Position numbers and translations under genes: made by a program. The notes below the pieces were generated by a model, which searched no databases, was not told the DNA's origin, and worked only from the letters and a program-made list of their open reading frames with translations. Shown here piece after piece: positions 6,096 through 13,930 of a stretch of DNA of 19,022 nt. The stretch is from Candidatus Heimdallarchaeota archaeon (GTDB lineage: Archaea; Asgardarchaeota; Heimdallarchaeia; Heimdallarchaeales; Kariarchaeaceae), in NCBI GenBank assembly GCA_015522385.1, contig WAMJ01000163.1, forward strand, positions 1-19,022. Direction: 5' to 3'. Position 1 is the first letter of the stretch, and every line of letters starts with the position of its first letter.

Positions 6096-7838
6096 ATGGA
6101 CGATATTGAGAGGAAAATCCTCATTGAGGCGTTGATAAATGCCAAAGAGTATGACGGGAAAACCAACCCTAAAGCAGTCCTAGGTAAACTTATGGGGAAG
6201 TATCCTGAGTTCAGAAAAGAGGCGAAGACGATAGCGCCAAAAGTAAATAGAATCATCGCTGAAAAATTTCCAATGGATATCGAGGAAGTGGATAACCTAC
6301 TCAATGAGTTGGACCCCGATGCCCTAAGTAAGAGACAAGAGACTGTCGCAGAGCAGAAGAGGGTAGTCGAAAAGACAAAGGGGAAGTTAGTTGACCTTCC
6401 AAACGCGATCGAGGGGAAACTCGTTGTCAGGCTGGCACCAGACCCATCGAAATACCCCCATATCGGCCAACTCCTGAACTACACGATTAACTCAATGTAC
6501 GCAGAAAAGTACAAAGGAAAAATTGTATTGAGATTTGACGATACAAATCCCGCCAAGGTTAAACCTGAATTCTACAGAGCAATTAAGGAGGGAATGAAGT
6601 GGGGGGGAATCACATGGGATGTCGAGACAAGGGCTTCAGAGCATATCGAAGAATTCTATGAGGTTGCAAGAACATTCATCAACAATGGTGACTTCTATAT
6701 CTGCACATGTGAACACGATGTCATGAGGAAGAACAGGGAGGATATGGTCGAGTGTGCCTGCAGGGGTAGCTCTACTGAGAAGGTACTCGAACAATTTGAG
6801 CAGATGCTCCAAGGTAAGTTGAAGAATGCTATAATCCGTCTTGTAGGGGATATGAAATCTGATAATCCAGTGATGAGAGACCCTGTGATGTTCCGGAATG
6901 TGGACAAGCAGCACCCTATGCTCGACAAGTTCTACGCGGTCTGGCCAACGTATGATTTCGAGTCTCCCTACCTTGATTGGAAGTATAAGGTCACCCATAT
7001 CTTGAGATCTGGTGAATTTGGACCCATGAGGCAGGAGCAACAGAGCTACATTATCAAGAAACTTGGTGGTAAGGTACCGGTCTTCTTCTCGTACGGTAGG
7101 TACAACATCAAAGGTTGCCCCCTCAAGGGAAGAGTGCTAAGGGACCTGGTTGAAAGAAAGGTAGTTACTGGATGGGATGACATCAGGCTCTTCACAGTTG
7201 AGGGGTGGAAGAAGAGAGGGATACAGCCCGAAGTCCTTAAGGTTCTGATCAGGGAAAACGGAACCACACCAAAGAACTCAACGATTGACTGGTCGGTGGT
7301 TGAGAGGTACAACAAGAAGATCCTTGAACCGAAATCCATGAAGATCTTCGGTGTCCGAACACCTGTAAAGGTATCTCTTGACGACACAATTGATCAGATA
7401 GTAGAGCTACCGTTCTCCCCAAACTCAAAGCGAATGAGATCGCAGCATGTGTCAGACGTCGTTTACGTAGACAAGAACGATGCTGATCGCCTAAAGAAGG
7501 GAGATCTAATTAGGTTGAAGGACCTCATCAATATTGAGATCCTCAGTAAAGAAGAAGATGGAATAAAGGCCAAAGTGAGTGAGGGAAATCCCAGTAGGAG
7601 TATCAAGAAGATCCAATGGGTCGCAGAATATGTCGAGACTGATCTTCTGGTGCCCTCGCTGCTTGAGCCCAAGAAGAATGTGATAGATGAAGAATCGCTT
7701 GGGTCAGTTAGGACGTATCTGGAGAAGTCTATCCTCCGGATAGAGGGAGAGAATTACTATCAGATCGAGCGGGTTGGCTACGCCAAACTCACCGTCGCTA
7801 AGAATGCTGTAAAAGGACACATAATCCACTTGATCTAG
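6096..7838 (+). CDS. gltX: Glutamyl-tRNA synthetase, archaeal type, with degenerate catalytic motifs
   Basis: 580 residues, the usual archaeal GluRS length. Residues 1-100 match the archaeal N-terminal helical domain. The Rossmann catalytic core starts at VVRLAPDPS (110-118) and includes LRFDDTNP (145-152). A CTC...CAC zinc-like motif lies at C203, C205, C220 and C222. Conserved blocks continue with WP-x-Y-x-F, VTHILRSGE (299-307), YGR (333-335) and GWDD-x-RL (359-365). Residues 400-580 form the beta-barrel anticodon-binding half. Two active-site signatures are abnormal: HIGH is HIGQ (122-125), and the KMSKS loop, where archaeal GluRS has about STSK, reads KGRV (344-347), so the second catalytic Lys is missing. 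The enzyme would normally charge tRNA-Glu (and tRNA-Gln in archaea). This copy may be a slow enzyme, a paralog with another job, or a lineage-specific variant. Confidence 0.9.
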   Translation: MDDIERKILIEALINAKEYDGKTNPKAVLGKLMGKYPEFRKEAKTIAPKVNRIIAEKFPMDIEEVDNLLNELDPDALSKRQETVAEQKRVVEKTKGKLVDLPNAIEGKLVVRLAPDPSKYPHIGQLLNYTINSMYAEKYKGKIVLRFDDTNPAKVKPEFYRAIKEGMKWGGITWDVETRASEHIEEFYEVARTFINNGDFYICTCEHDVMRKNREDMVECACRGSSTEKVLEQFEQMLQGKLKNAIIRLVGDMKSDNPVMRDPVMFRNVDKQHPMLDKFYAVWPTYDFESPYLDWKYKVTHILRSGEFGPMRQEQQSYIIKKLGGKVPVFFSYGRYNIKGCPLKGRVLRDLVERKVVTGWDDIRLFTVEGWKKRGIQPEVLKVLIRENGTTPKNSTIDWSVVERYNKKILEPKSMKIFGVRTPVKVSLDDTIDQIVELPFSPNSKRMRSQHVSDVVYVDKNDADRLKKGDLIRLKDLINIEILSKEEDGIKAKVSEGNPSRSIKKIQWVAEYVETDLLVPSLLEPKKNVIDEESLGSVRTYLEKSILRIEGENYYQIERVGYAKLTVAKNAVKGHIIHLI

Positions 7839-7887
7839 CGATCTAAAATTCAATTTGTATCTCCCAATCTGTGAGGATTCAATAAGC

Positions 7888-7912
7888 TGAAATTATGTTT
7901 TAATTAATTTCA
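7888..7912. repeat. Inverted repeat between GluRS and small GTPase 2
   Basis: TGAAATTA and TAATTTCA are separated by nine bases, and an internal TTAATTAA palindrome is at 7900-7907. It lies 50 bp after the GluRS stop and about 70 bp before the next start. It may be a terminator hairpin or an operator. I find no good TATA box at the usual distance before 7979. Confidence 0.45.
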
Positions 7913-7978
7913 CTTCATCCAATTTTCAACCAAAACATTAAGAAGAAACTAGATCGTTTTAGACAAAAAGCAAGTTGA

Positions 7979-8521
7979 ATGCCTATGTCATCAAAAGAGA
8001 ATTACTCATTTACATTCAAAATATTACTTTTAGGAGATGGAGCAGTCGGTAAGACCGCACTCGTTCAAAGGTTCGTTCATGGAAAATTTCAGAAGGCTTA
8101 CCTGATGACGATTGGAATGGAGCCTTATTCAAGGTACGAGACTATTGACGGAACCAAGGTATGTTTCAGCCTGTGGGATATCGCTGGCCAAGACAGGTTT
8201 AAAGTTATGAGAGGTATGTTCTTCAGAGGGGCAATGGGCGGTCTTGTTACATTCGACCTCACACGGAGGGTTACCTTTGAAAATGCACAGAATTGGATAA
8301 ATGAGGCCAAGAAGGAGTCACCTGATGCCCTCTTCATCCTCGTGGGTAACAAGAATGATCTTGAGGATCTCAGGGAGATTGATACCAAGGAGGGTGAAGA
8401 GAAGGCCAAAGAGCTTGGATGTATCGGTTACATAGAGACCTCAGCTCTCACAGGTGACAATGTCGAAGAGGCATTCTACAAAATAGGGAAGACATTGCTC
8501 AACAAGAGAAAACAGCAGTAA
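7979..8521 (+). CDS. Ras/Rab-like small GTPase 2
   Basis: 180 residues with all five G motifs: G1 GDGAVGKT (19-26), switch I Thr44 in MTIGME, G3 WDIAGQD (66-72) with catalytic Gln71, G4 NKND (124-127) and G5 ETSA (153-156). FDLTRRVTFENAQNW is typical of Rab/Ras-like members. It has a polar N-terminal extension of about 12 residues; the second Met (residue 3) is an alternative start. There is no C-terminal Cys, so no classic prenylation. It differs from the other GTPase here in having Thr in switch I and DIAGQ rather than DTAGQ, so the two are not a recent tandem duplication. It lies between GluRS and EF-2 on the same strand. Family is certain; effector and regulators are unknown. Confidence 0.95.
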   Translation: MPMSSKENYSFTFKILLLGDGAVGKTALVQRFVHGKFQKAYLMTIGMEPYSRYETIDGTKVCFSLWDIAGQDRFKVMRGMFFRGAMGGLVTFDLTRRVTFENAQNWINEAKKESPDALFILVGNKNDLEDLREIDTKEGEEKAKELGCIGYIETSALTGDNVEEAFYKIGKTLLNKRKQQ

Positions 8522-8612
8522 GAACCTGCTAGGATAAAATACAAATATCGATGATCCATAGCTTTTTCATACAGTGAGAGGGAATTCTTAGGAAGTGTCA
8601 ATATCTACTTTC

Positions 8613-8620
8613 TTTTATAA
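8613..8620 (+). promoter_or_regulatory. TATA box of the EF-2 gene
   Basis: TTTTATAA, about 60 bp before ATG 8677, giving a predicted leader of about 35 nt. A weak AAAGGG lies 8 nt before the ATG. Confidence 0.5.
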
Positions 8621-8676
8621 GCCATCATCCTTGAAGAACTCAGGTAAGATTACCAAGCAATTTCAAAGGGATTACT

Positions 8677-10911
8677 ATGAAGGTAAAAAACGCGGATGAG
8701 ATCCGAGATATGATTATGAAGTTCCCTTCCGAACAGAGGAGGATCTTCTCGATCGCTGCGCATATTGACCACGGTAAGTCAACTACTGCGGACTATCTGC
8801 TCGCAAAAGCAGGTCTGATGTCAGAGGAGACTGCAGGCCAGAACAGAATGACAGATTCTGATGATGAAGAGCAGGAGAGAGGAATCACAATCTTTACGAC
8901 AGTTGTTATTCTCAGCTATGATTATACCGATGAGAACGGAGATACGAAGACATACCTCTTCCAGATCAACGACACTCCAGGCCACCTTTCATTTACAGGA
9001 GAGGTATCAAGAGCACTTAGAGGTTCTGATGGAGCTATCATCCTCGTTGATGCTCTCGAGGGTATGATGACCCAGACAGAGACAAACATTCAACTCGCAG
9101 TTGGTGAGGAACTCTGCAAACCAGTCCTCTTCATCAACAAGGTAGATAGGTTGATCGCGGAGCTCAAACTCGATCCTAAGGACGTATTCTCCAAGCTTGA
9201 CATTATCGCCAACCAAGTCAACAACAAGATTAAGTCAATTGTTCCTAAGGAATTCAAGAAGGAATGGAAAGTCTCATTTGCAGATAACAGTGTTGCAGTC
9301 GGGTCTGCTAAGGATGGATGGGCATTTACTGTTGAGATCCTGAAAATGAAGGGTCTGACACCCGCCAAGGTATTTGAGAAGTATCAGGAGAATGATAAGG
9401 ATTGGTTGAGAGATAATCTCCCGCTCCACGACTCGCTCCTTCGGATGGTCGTGCAGCACCTACCTCACCCCGTAGTGTCTCAGAGATATAAGATCCCTAA
9501 CATCTGGAAGGGTGATGTCGAGACAGAGCTTGGTCAGTCACTGAGGAAGGCAGACCCCAATGGTCCCCTCCTTGGTATGATCACCAAAATATTTATCGAT
9601 CCCAGGAGCAAGAGACCTACACTAATAGGTAGGGTTTTCTCTGGAACCATTAAAGATGGAGATGACATCTGGCTAATAAACAGGAAAGAGAAAGTGAAAT
9701 TCAGAAGGCTGGGCGTGATGGAAATTACAGATATCCTAACAGTTCCTGAGATCCCCGCCGGTAACCTCTTCGCTGCACAGGGCTTCATCTGCCCTGCAGG
9801 AGAGTCCTTTACACATTACTCTACCAAAGACGTGGAAGGCTTTGACAAGATCTCGTATGCTGCAGAACCAGTCGTTTCACGATCTATCTTCCCCAAAAAG
9901 GAAAAGGACGTGGCAAAGCTCGGTGACGTCGTCAAGACATGGATCATGGCTGACCCCACTGCTAGCTACTATATGGATCCAGAGACCAAGAAATACACTC
10001 TTGAAGGGATCGATCCACTGCAGATTGACATCCTCATCACAAGGATCAATGAGCAGGTTCCGATTGATGTCACTGACCCAATCATCGTCCACCGTGAGAC
10101 CATCACCAAGGACTCAGAGACCTTCACTACTAAGTCACCCAACGGTCACAACAGACTGCAGGTTGTCATGCACCCCATGCCAGATTCACTTTTCAAGGCA
10201 CTCAAGGAGGTCGACGACATCGATGGTATGGACAGAAAGGCTAGATCTAAGTGGCTTGCAGAGCACAGTGACGGAATGTGGGATGAGAAGTTCTTCAGAG
10301 GTTTCTGGGCATCATCAGACTCCAATCTTCTAGTTGAGAACACCAAAGGTGTCCAGAGACTAGACAGGATCAGGGAATTCGTTATAAACCAGTGGAGGAC
10401 ATTCTGTAAGAAGGCAACACTCGCAGGTGAACCCCTGATGAAGACTGTTCTTGAGATCACTGACGCTACAGTACACTCTGATCCTGCACACACAGGTATC
10501 ACAGAGATCATCGCTATGACCTCTGCCGCCACCAACCTGACCTACTTAACTGCAGGACCCCAGCTCCTCGAACCCCTCCTGACTATTGATGTCAAGACCC
10601 CTGAGGATTACCTAGGCGCAATAACTGGTCTTCTGACTCAACACCGTGGTATGATCCAGGAGATTGGAGAAGCAGGTGGACAGTCTACCCTCAAGGCAAT
10701 TATCCCCACAACTGAAACCACAGGTCTCGCTGATGAGATCAGAGGGGCAACAGCTGGTAGGGGTTTCTTCGGATACCAGTTCGCTAAGTTCGAGCCAGTT
10801 CCCCCACATCTTCTCGACGATAAGATAGCCTTCATTAGGAAGAGGAATGGTCTCAAGGAAGAAGTTCCCTCCGCTTCCACATGGGAGAGGTTCATCTACA
10901 AGCAGAGCTAA
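8677..10911 (+). CDS. Translation elongation factor EF-2 (likely divergent paralog)
   Basis: 744 residues, full length for archaeal/eukaryotic EF-2, the GTPase that moves tRNAs and mRNA through the ribosome. G motifs are intact: AAHIDHGKST (27-36), switch I RGITI (68-72), DTPGH (99-103) and NKVD (154-157), with GSAKDGWAF as the G5 region. Domain IV begins near residue 480, and SPNGHNRL replaces SPNKHNR. The diphthamide loop is unusual: His605 is in the right place (DPAHTGITEI), but the normal HRG-x-x-Q context is HTG-x-x-E. The usual GPL before the loop (GPLAxEP) is ATL (ATLAGEP), and the C-terminal FDHW-type motif is FAKFEP. EF-2 paralogs without a standard diphthamide signature are known in Asgard archaea and this may be one; it could also be the only EF-2 in a lineage without diphthamide. 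It has its own TATA box. Confidence 0.93.
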   Translation: MKVKNADEIRDMIMKFPSEQRRIFSIAAHIDHGKSTTADYLLAKAGLMSEETAGQNRMTDSDDEEQERGITIFTTVVILSYDYTDENGDTKTYLFQINDTPGHLSFTGEVSRALRGSDGAIILVDALEGMMTQTETNIQLAVGEELCKPVLFINKVDRLIAELKLDPKDVFSKLDIIANQVNNKIKSIVPKEFKKEWKVSFADNSVAVGSAKDGWAFTVEILKMKGLTPAKVFEKYQENDKDWLRDNLPLHDSLLRMVVQHLPHPVVSQRYKIPNIWKGDVETELGQSLRKADPNGPLLGMITKIFIDPRSKRPTLIGRVFSGTIKDGDDIWLINRKEKVKFRRLGVMEITDILTVPEIPAGNLFAAQGFICPAGESFTHYSTKDVEGFDKISYAAEPVVSRSIFPKKEKDVAKLGDVVKTWIMADPTASYYMDPETKKYTLEGIDPLQIDILITRINEQVPIDVTDPIIVHRETITKDSETFTTKSPNGHNRLQVVMHPMPDSLFKALKEVDDIDGMDRKARSKWLAEHSDGMWDEKFFRGFWASSDSNLLVENTKGVQRLDRIREFVINQWRTFCKKATLAGEPLMKTVLEITDATVHSDPAHTGITEIIAMTSAATNLTYLTAGPQLLEPLLTIDVKTPEDYLGAITGLLTQHRGMIQEIGEAGGQSTLKAIIPTTETTGLADEIRGATAGRGFFGYQFAKFEPVPPHLLDDKIAFIRKRNGLKEEVPSASTWERFIYKQS

Positions 10912-11168
10912 GAATACTCAATACTTCAATATACAATCGGGATATACAATTCAATCAATTTACCAAATCATTACATCTTTTCAGAACTGGTCTTAGAGTT
11001 CATTGTCGAGTAGGTCACACTATAAAACAACCGGGAGAACTATCGAGTTAGAGAAAAGACGGTCATCAAACTCTGCTGATTCTCAAATTCCTCAGAAGTT
11101 GAGCTTGAAGTAGCAGGAACAAGTATCTCGCAGTTCTCTGCATTCAGAGCTTGAAGGATGATGTTGGG
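10912..11168. other. Gap after EF-2, partly remnant of the broken thioredoxin-like gene
   Basis: On the minus strand, 11043-11168 continues the frame of the broken thioredoxin-like gene for 42 codons after a TAA and ends at a TAG (11040-11042); see the pseudogene entry. Between 10912 and 11039 I see only AT-rich sequence with a direct repeat of ATATACAAT and no gene or convincing hairpin. Confidence 0.45.
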
Positions 11169-11606
11169 TTATTTTACCCCTACCCACATCTGCACGTACT
11201 CACCCTGCTCATCAAGGAAGAAGAGCGAGGGTAGTGTATAAATAGTAAACACCTTCTGGAAGTCATGTTGATTGTCCCATCTGAATTCCCACGGAGAGTT
11301 AAATATTGACTAGATTTCCTTGACCTTCTCTACGTTGTCATTTTCGTAGTCCACGCTTAGTGTAAGAATGAAGACTTGTGAGCTAGCGATGTCATAGACA
11401 TCCTTAAGGTAAATCAACTGTTGATCGCAGGAAGGACACCAAGAAGCAGTTGCATCGATAAGTAACAATCTCCCGTACTTGGAATCGAAAGATCGATCGA
11501 TGTCGTCTATTCCCTTGTATATCCCGGACACTTTGATTGTGTAGCCATGGGTAAGGGAGAACAATATCACTAATATGGAGAAAAGAAGAGCCTTACTTGT
11601 TCTCAT
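11169..11606 (-). pseudogene. Exported thioredoxin/TlpA-like protein, interrupted by in-frame stop
   Basis: From ATG 11606 the frame encodes a signal peptide (residues 1-21, MRTSKALLFSILVILFSLT) and the first half of a TlpA-like thioredoxin fold with the redox motif WCPSC. It then hits a TAG at 11310-11312. The same frame, with no shift, continues for 46 codons with the missing second half: a helix, then TLPSLFFLDEQGEYVQMWVG, which is the cis-Pro loop and last strands of a thioredoxin fold. A TAA at 11169-11171 follows, and 42 further in-frame codons (beginning PNIILQALNAEN) look like the final helix, so a second nonsense change is possible and the original gene may reach 11040. UAG is an ordinary stop for at least seven genes here, so pyrrolysine recoding is unlikely. 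A TATA-like box remains 29 bp before the ATG. A base-calling error is the main alternative to a true pseudogene. Confidence 0.75.
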
Positions 11607-11631
11607 GACATGGAAAAGGGTAACTGGTAAG

Positions 11632-11639
11632 TAATAAAT
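11632..11639 (-). promoter_or_regulatory. TATA-like box before the broken thioredoxin-like gene
   Basis: A TTTATTA core on the minus strand, centred about 29 bp before ATG 11606. It suggests the locus still has a promoter. Confidence 0.45.
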
Positions 11640-11675
11640 TCCCAGTCAAGAATTCAAAATCGCAGTATAAATATT

Positions 11676-12764
11676 CTAGGTATAGAATTTTTTAATTGTA
11701 GAGATCACTGTCTCGACTTCATCATCAGTAAGGAATGGATGCATGGGTAGACAAAGTAGTGTCTTACAGATCTTCTCACCAACAGGATACGTACCTTCGG
11801 GGATGTGGTATTTATTCTGGAAGGCCTTAACAAGGTGAAGAGGAAGAGAATATTTAATTGAGCTCTGGATTTCGTTCTCTGCAAGAAACGCCTTGAGTTC
11901 ATCCCTCTTTTCAGTCCTTATGGTATACTGGTGCCAGACGGGAACTGTGTTGGGAAGTACCTTTGGGAGGATTAAATCACCCACTCCCTCTAGACCCTTA
12001 GTGTAGAGAGCAGCAACTTCCTGTCTCCTTTTGGTTTGAGCTTCAAAGTCGGGAAGAAGCGCGTTACCAACAGCTGCGGAGATTTCGCTCAACCTGAAAT
12101 TGAACCCGAACTCATCAGCGTCATCAGGGTGCTTGTCCCTACCTGCGTTTCTCATTTTGGCTATCCTGATTCCTAGCTCCCTGTCAGTAGTGGAGACCAT
12201 TCCCCCATCGCCAAGAACTGTGAAATTCTTTGTAGGAAAGAGGGAGAATGCCGCGACACGACCGATTGATCCGATCTTCTTGCCATGGTATTCTGCTCCG
12301 TGGGCTTGGCAGGCATCCTCTATTACATCTAAATTGTGCTTCTGTGCCACAGCCATAATCTTGTCCATGTCTGCAGGTGTTCCGTAGAGGTGGACGACTA
12401 TAATAGCCTTGGCCTTGTCCGTTATAGCCTCCTCAATCTTGTCTGGATCCATGTTCATGCTGTCGTCTACATCTACAAAGATCGATGTGTAATTACTGAG
12501 CTCTACAGCATTGGCAGTTGCAAGGAATGTGTTTACGGGTACAATTATCTCAGAACCTATGGGGTAGTCAAGAGCCTTGAGAAGCAGGTTCAGAGCAGAG
12601 GTTCCAGAACTTACGGTGTAGTTGTACTCACAACCGCTAACGGATTTGAATCCCTCCTCAAGTTTGACAGATTCGGGACCCTTCACGTATCTTCCAGAAT
12701 CTATCACTCTCTTGATAGCATCAAGCACCTCGTCATTCGGACGAGGGTTTGCCTGTTTTATCAT
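11676..12764 (-). CDS. DegT/DnrJ/EryC1/StrS-family PLP aminotransferase
   Basis: 362 residues, normal for this fold-type I family, which transfers an amino group, usually from glutamate, to a keto group on a nucleotide-activated sugar. Visible hallmarks are SSGTSAL (52-58) for phosphate binding, VPVNTFLATANAV (75-87), the IEDACQAHGA block (148-157) with the PLP-ring Asp150 and His155, and the Schiff-base Lys179 in SLFPTKN, followed by LGDGG. The C-terminal half has the FNFRLSEISAAVG block typical of the family. The exact sugar cannot be told from sequence, and no glycosyltransferase or nucleotide-sugar gene is adjacent, so a role in surface glycan or glycoprotein synthesis is only a family-based guess. 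The gene is divergent from the dehydrogenase gene and its TATA region lies inside an inverted repeat. Confidence 0.93.
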   Translation of the reverse strand: MIKQANPRPNDEVLDAIKRVIDSGRYVKGPESVKLEEGFKSVSGCEYNYTVSSGTSALNLLLKALDYPIGSEIIVPVNTFLATANAVELSNYTSIFVDVDDSMNMDPDKIEEAITDKAKAIIVVHLYGTPADMDKIMAVAQKHNLDVIEDACQAHGAEYHGKKIGSIGRVAAFSLFPTKNFTVLGDGGMVSTTDRELGIRIAKMRNAGRDKHPDDADEFGFNFRLSEISAAVGNALLPDFEAQTKRRQEVAALYTKGLEGVGDLILPKVLPNTVPVWHQYTIRTEKRDELKAFLAENEIQSSIKYSLPLHLVKAFQNKYHIPEGTYPVGEKICKTLLCLPMHPFLTDDEVETVISTIKKFYT

Positions 12765-12781
12765 GTACTGTCCTTTGAGAC

Positions 12782-12801
12782 TTGATATAAGAATATATCA
12801 A
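12782..12801. repeat. 8-bp inverted repeat over the aminotransferase promoter
   Basis: TTGATATA and TATATCAA flank four bases; a further ATATATC half-site lies at 12803-12809. The repeat is centred 27-28 bp upstream of ATG 12764 (minus strand), exactly where the TATA box should be, so a bound dimer would block TBP. It may be an operator for the divergent aminotransferase/dehydrogenase pair. Confidence 0.5.
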
Positions 12802-12850
12802 AATATATCGTATAAAGAAGTTGCATACGGGAGCTTTTGACAGGACACAC

Positions 12851-12860
12851 AAAATTTTTA
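12851..12860 (+). promoter_or_regulatory. TATA-like box of the dehydrogenase gene
   Basis: AAAATTTTTA, centred about 28 bp before ATG 12884. It supports that ATG rather than the longer frame from 12821. Confidence 0.45.
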
Positions 12861-12883
12861 GCAGGGTGATTCAGGTACTTAAT

Positions 12884-13930
12884 ATGAAGGCCGCAGTATT
12901 CTATGAGCACGGAGATGCATCAGTTATCCAATACCGAGAGGTTGACCTGCCCGAAATCAAACCCGACGAGGTAAAGATTGAAGTTCACTACGCATCACTC
13001 AACAGACTTGATATCTTTGTGAGGAACGGGTCACATGCACTGAAGATCCCACTGCCGCACATTTCAGGAAGTGATTTTACTGGGAGAGTGGTAGAAGTGG
13101 GAAGTAAGGTGAAAGAGGTGACACTTGGGGCCAAGGTTGCTGTAAATGCGGCAATGTTCTGCGGAAAGTGTCAACAATGTCTCCATGGAGAACAGTCACT
13201 ATGCAGGGATTTCTCTATGGTTGGAGAACACTCGTGGGGTGGATTGGCAGAGTATGCAATCGTCCCTGCCCGGAATCTACAGGTTTTACCAGAAGAGACT
13301 GACTGCCGAAAAATCGCTGCTGGTACACTCACCACACTGACCGCGTGGAGGATGCTCTCATCCTTGGCGAACGTCAGACCTGGGAATACGGTTCTAATTC
13401 CTGGGGCAGGAGGTGGACTGTCCACTGTTGCGATCCAGATCGCTAAATATCTCGGGGCCAAGGTCATAGCTACAACATCAAAAAGAGCAGAAGTAGTAAA
13501 AGCCCTCGGAGCGGACCATGTCATCAATTACATCGATAATCCAAACTGGTCCAATGAGGTTTGGAAATATACGAATAAGAAGGGGGTCGATGTAGTCTTC
13601 GAGTCAGTAGGCGAGGTGACGTGGGAGCAAAGCCTGAGATCACTTGCAAAAGGAGGAGTTCTTGTCACCGCTGGAGCTACAACTGGTTTCGAAGGGAAGA
13701 CCAATATTGGGCTTGTCTTCTGGAAACAACTAAGAATTATGGGTTCCACTATGGCCAATAGAAGGGAATTCGAGGAGGCTATTTACCTACTGTTAAACGG
13801 GATTGTTGAACCAGTGATCGATTCTGAGTTCACACTGGATGAAACACAGGAAGCAGAGAGAAGATTAGAGCTTCCCGATCGATTCGGTAAAGTTCTCATC
13901 AGAGTCAAAGGCTGTCAGACTACTGAATGA
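12884..13930 (+). CDS. Medium-chain dehydrogenase/reductase with structural zinc only
   Basis: 348 residues from ATG 12884 (MKAAVFYEHG). An in-frame ATG at 12821 would add 21 residues with no family similarity and would leave the TATA-like box inside the coding region. The protein is an MDR oxidoreductase: a GroES-like N-terminal half and a Rossmann NAD(P)-binding half with GAGGG near residues 173-177 and ATTSKR for the cofactor ribose. The structural zinc site is intact (C93, C96, C99, C107). The catalytic zinc ligands are not: the first Cys is Asn40 (SLNRLD) and the GHE motif is GSD (62-64). That pattern fits quinone-oxidoreductase or enoyl-reductase-like members rather than a zinc-dependent alcohol dehydrogenase. 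The substrate is unknown. Its 3' end overlaps the convergent longin-like gene by 11 bp. Confidence 0.9.
   Translation: MKAAVFYEHGDASVIQYREVDLPEIKPDEVKIEVHYASLNRLDIFVRNGSHALKIPLPHISGSDFTGRVVEVGSKVKEVTLGAKVAVNAAMFCGKCQQCLHGEQSLCRDFSMVGEHSWGGLAEYAIVPARNLQVLPEETDCRKIAAGTLTTLTAWRMLSSLANVRPGNTVLIPGAGGGLSTVAIQIAKYLGAKVIATTSKRAEVVKALGADHVINYIDNPNWSNEVWKYTNKKGVDVVFESVGEVTWEQSLRSLAKGGVLVTAGATTGFEGKTNIGLVFWKQLRIMGSTMANRREFEEAIYLLLNGIVEPVIDSEFTLDETQEAERRLELPDRFGKVLIRVKGCQTTE

Noticed and set aside
9842..10333. Plus-strand open frame of 163 codons inside EF-2
   Set aside because: It is a shifted frame within a certain EF-2 gene; the Ser/Arg-rich product is typical of shadow frames.
11310..11312. TAG as a pyrrolysine codon
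   Set aside because: At least seven genes in the window end with TAG, and a second in-frame TAA follows, so ordinary nonsense mutation or sequence error is simpler.
12821..12883. 21-residue N-terminal extension of the MDR enzyme
   Set aside because: The TATA-like box lies within it, and the family N-terminus (MKAAVF) begins at 12884.
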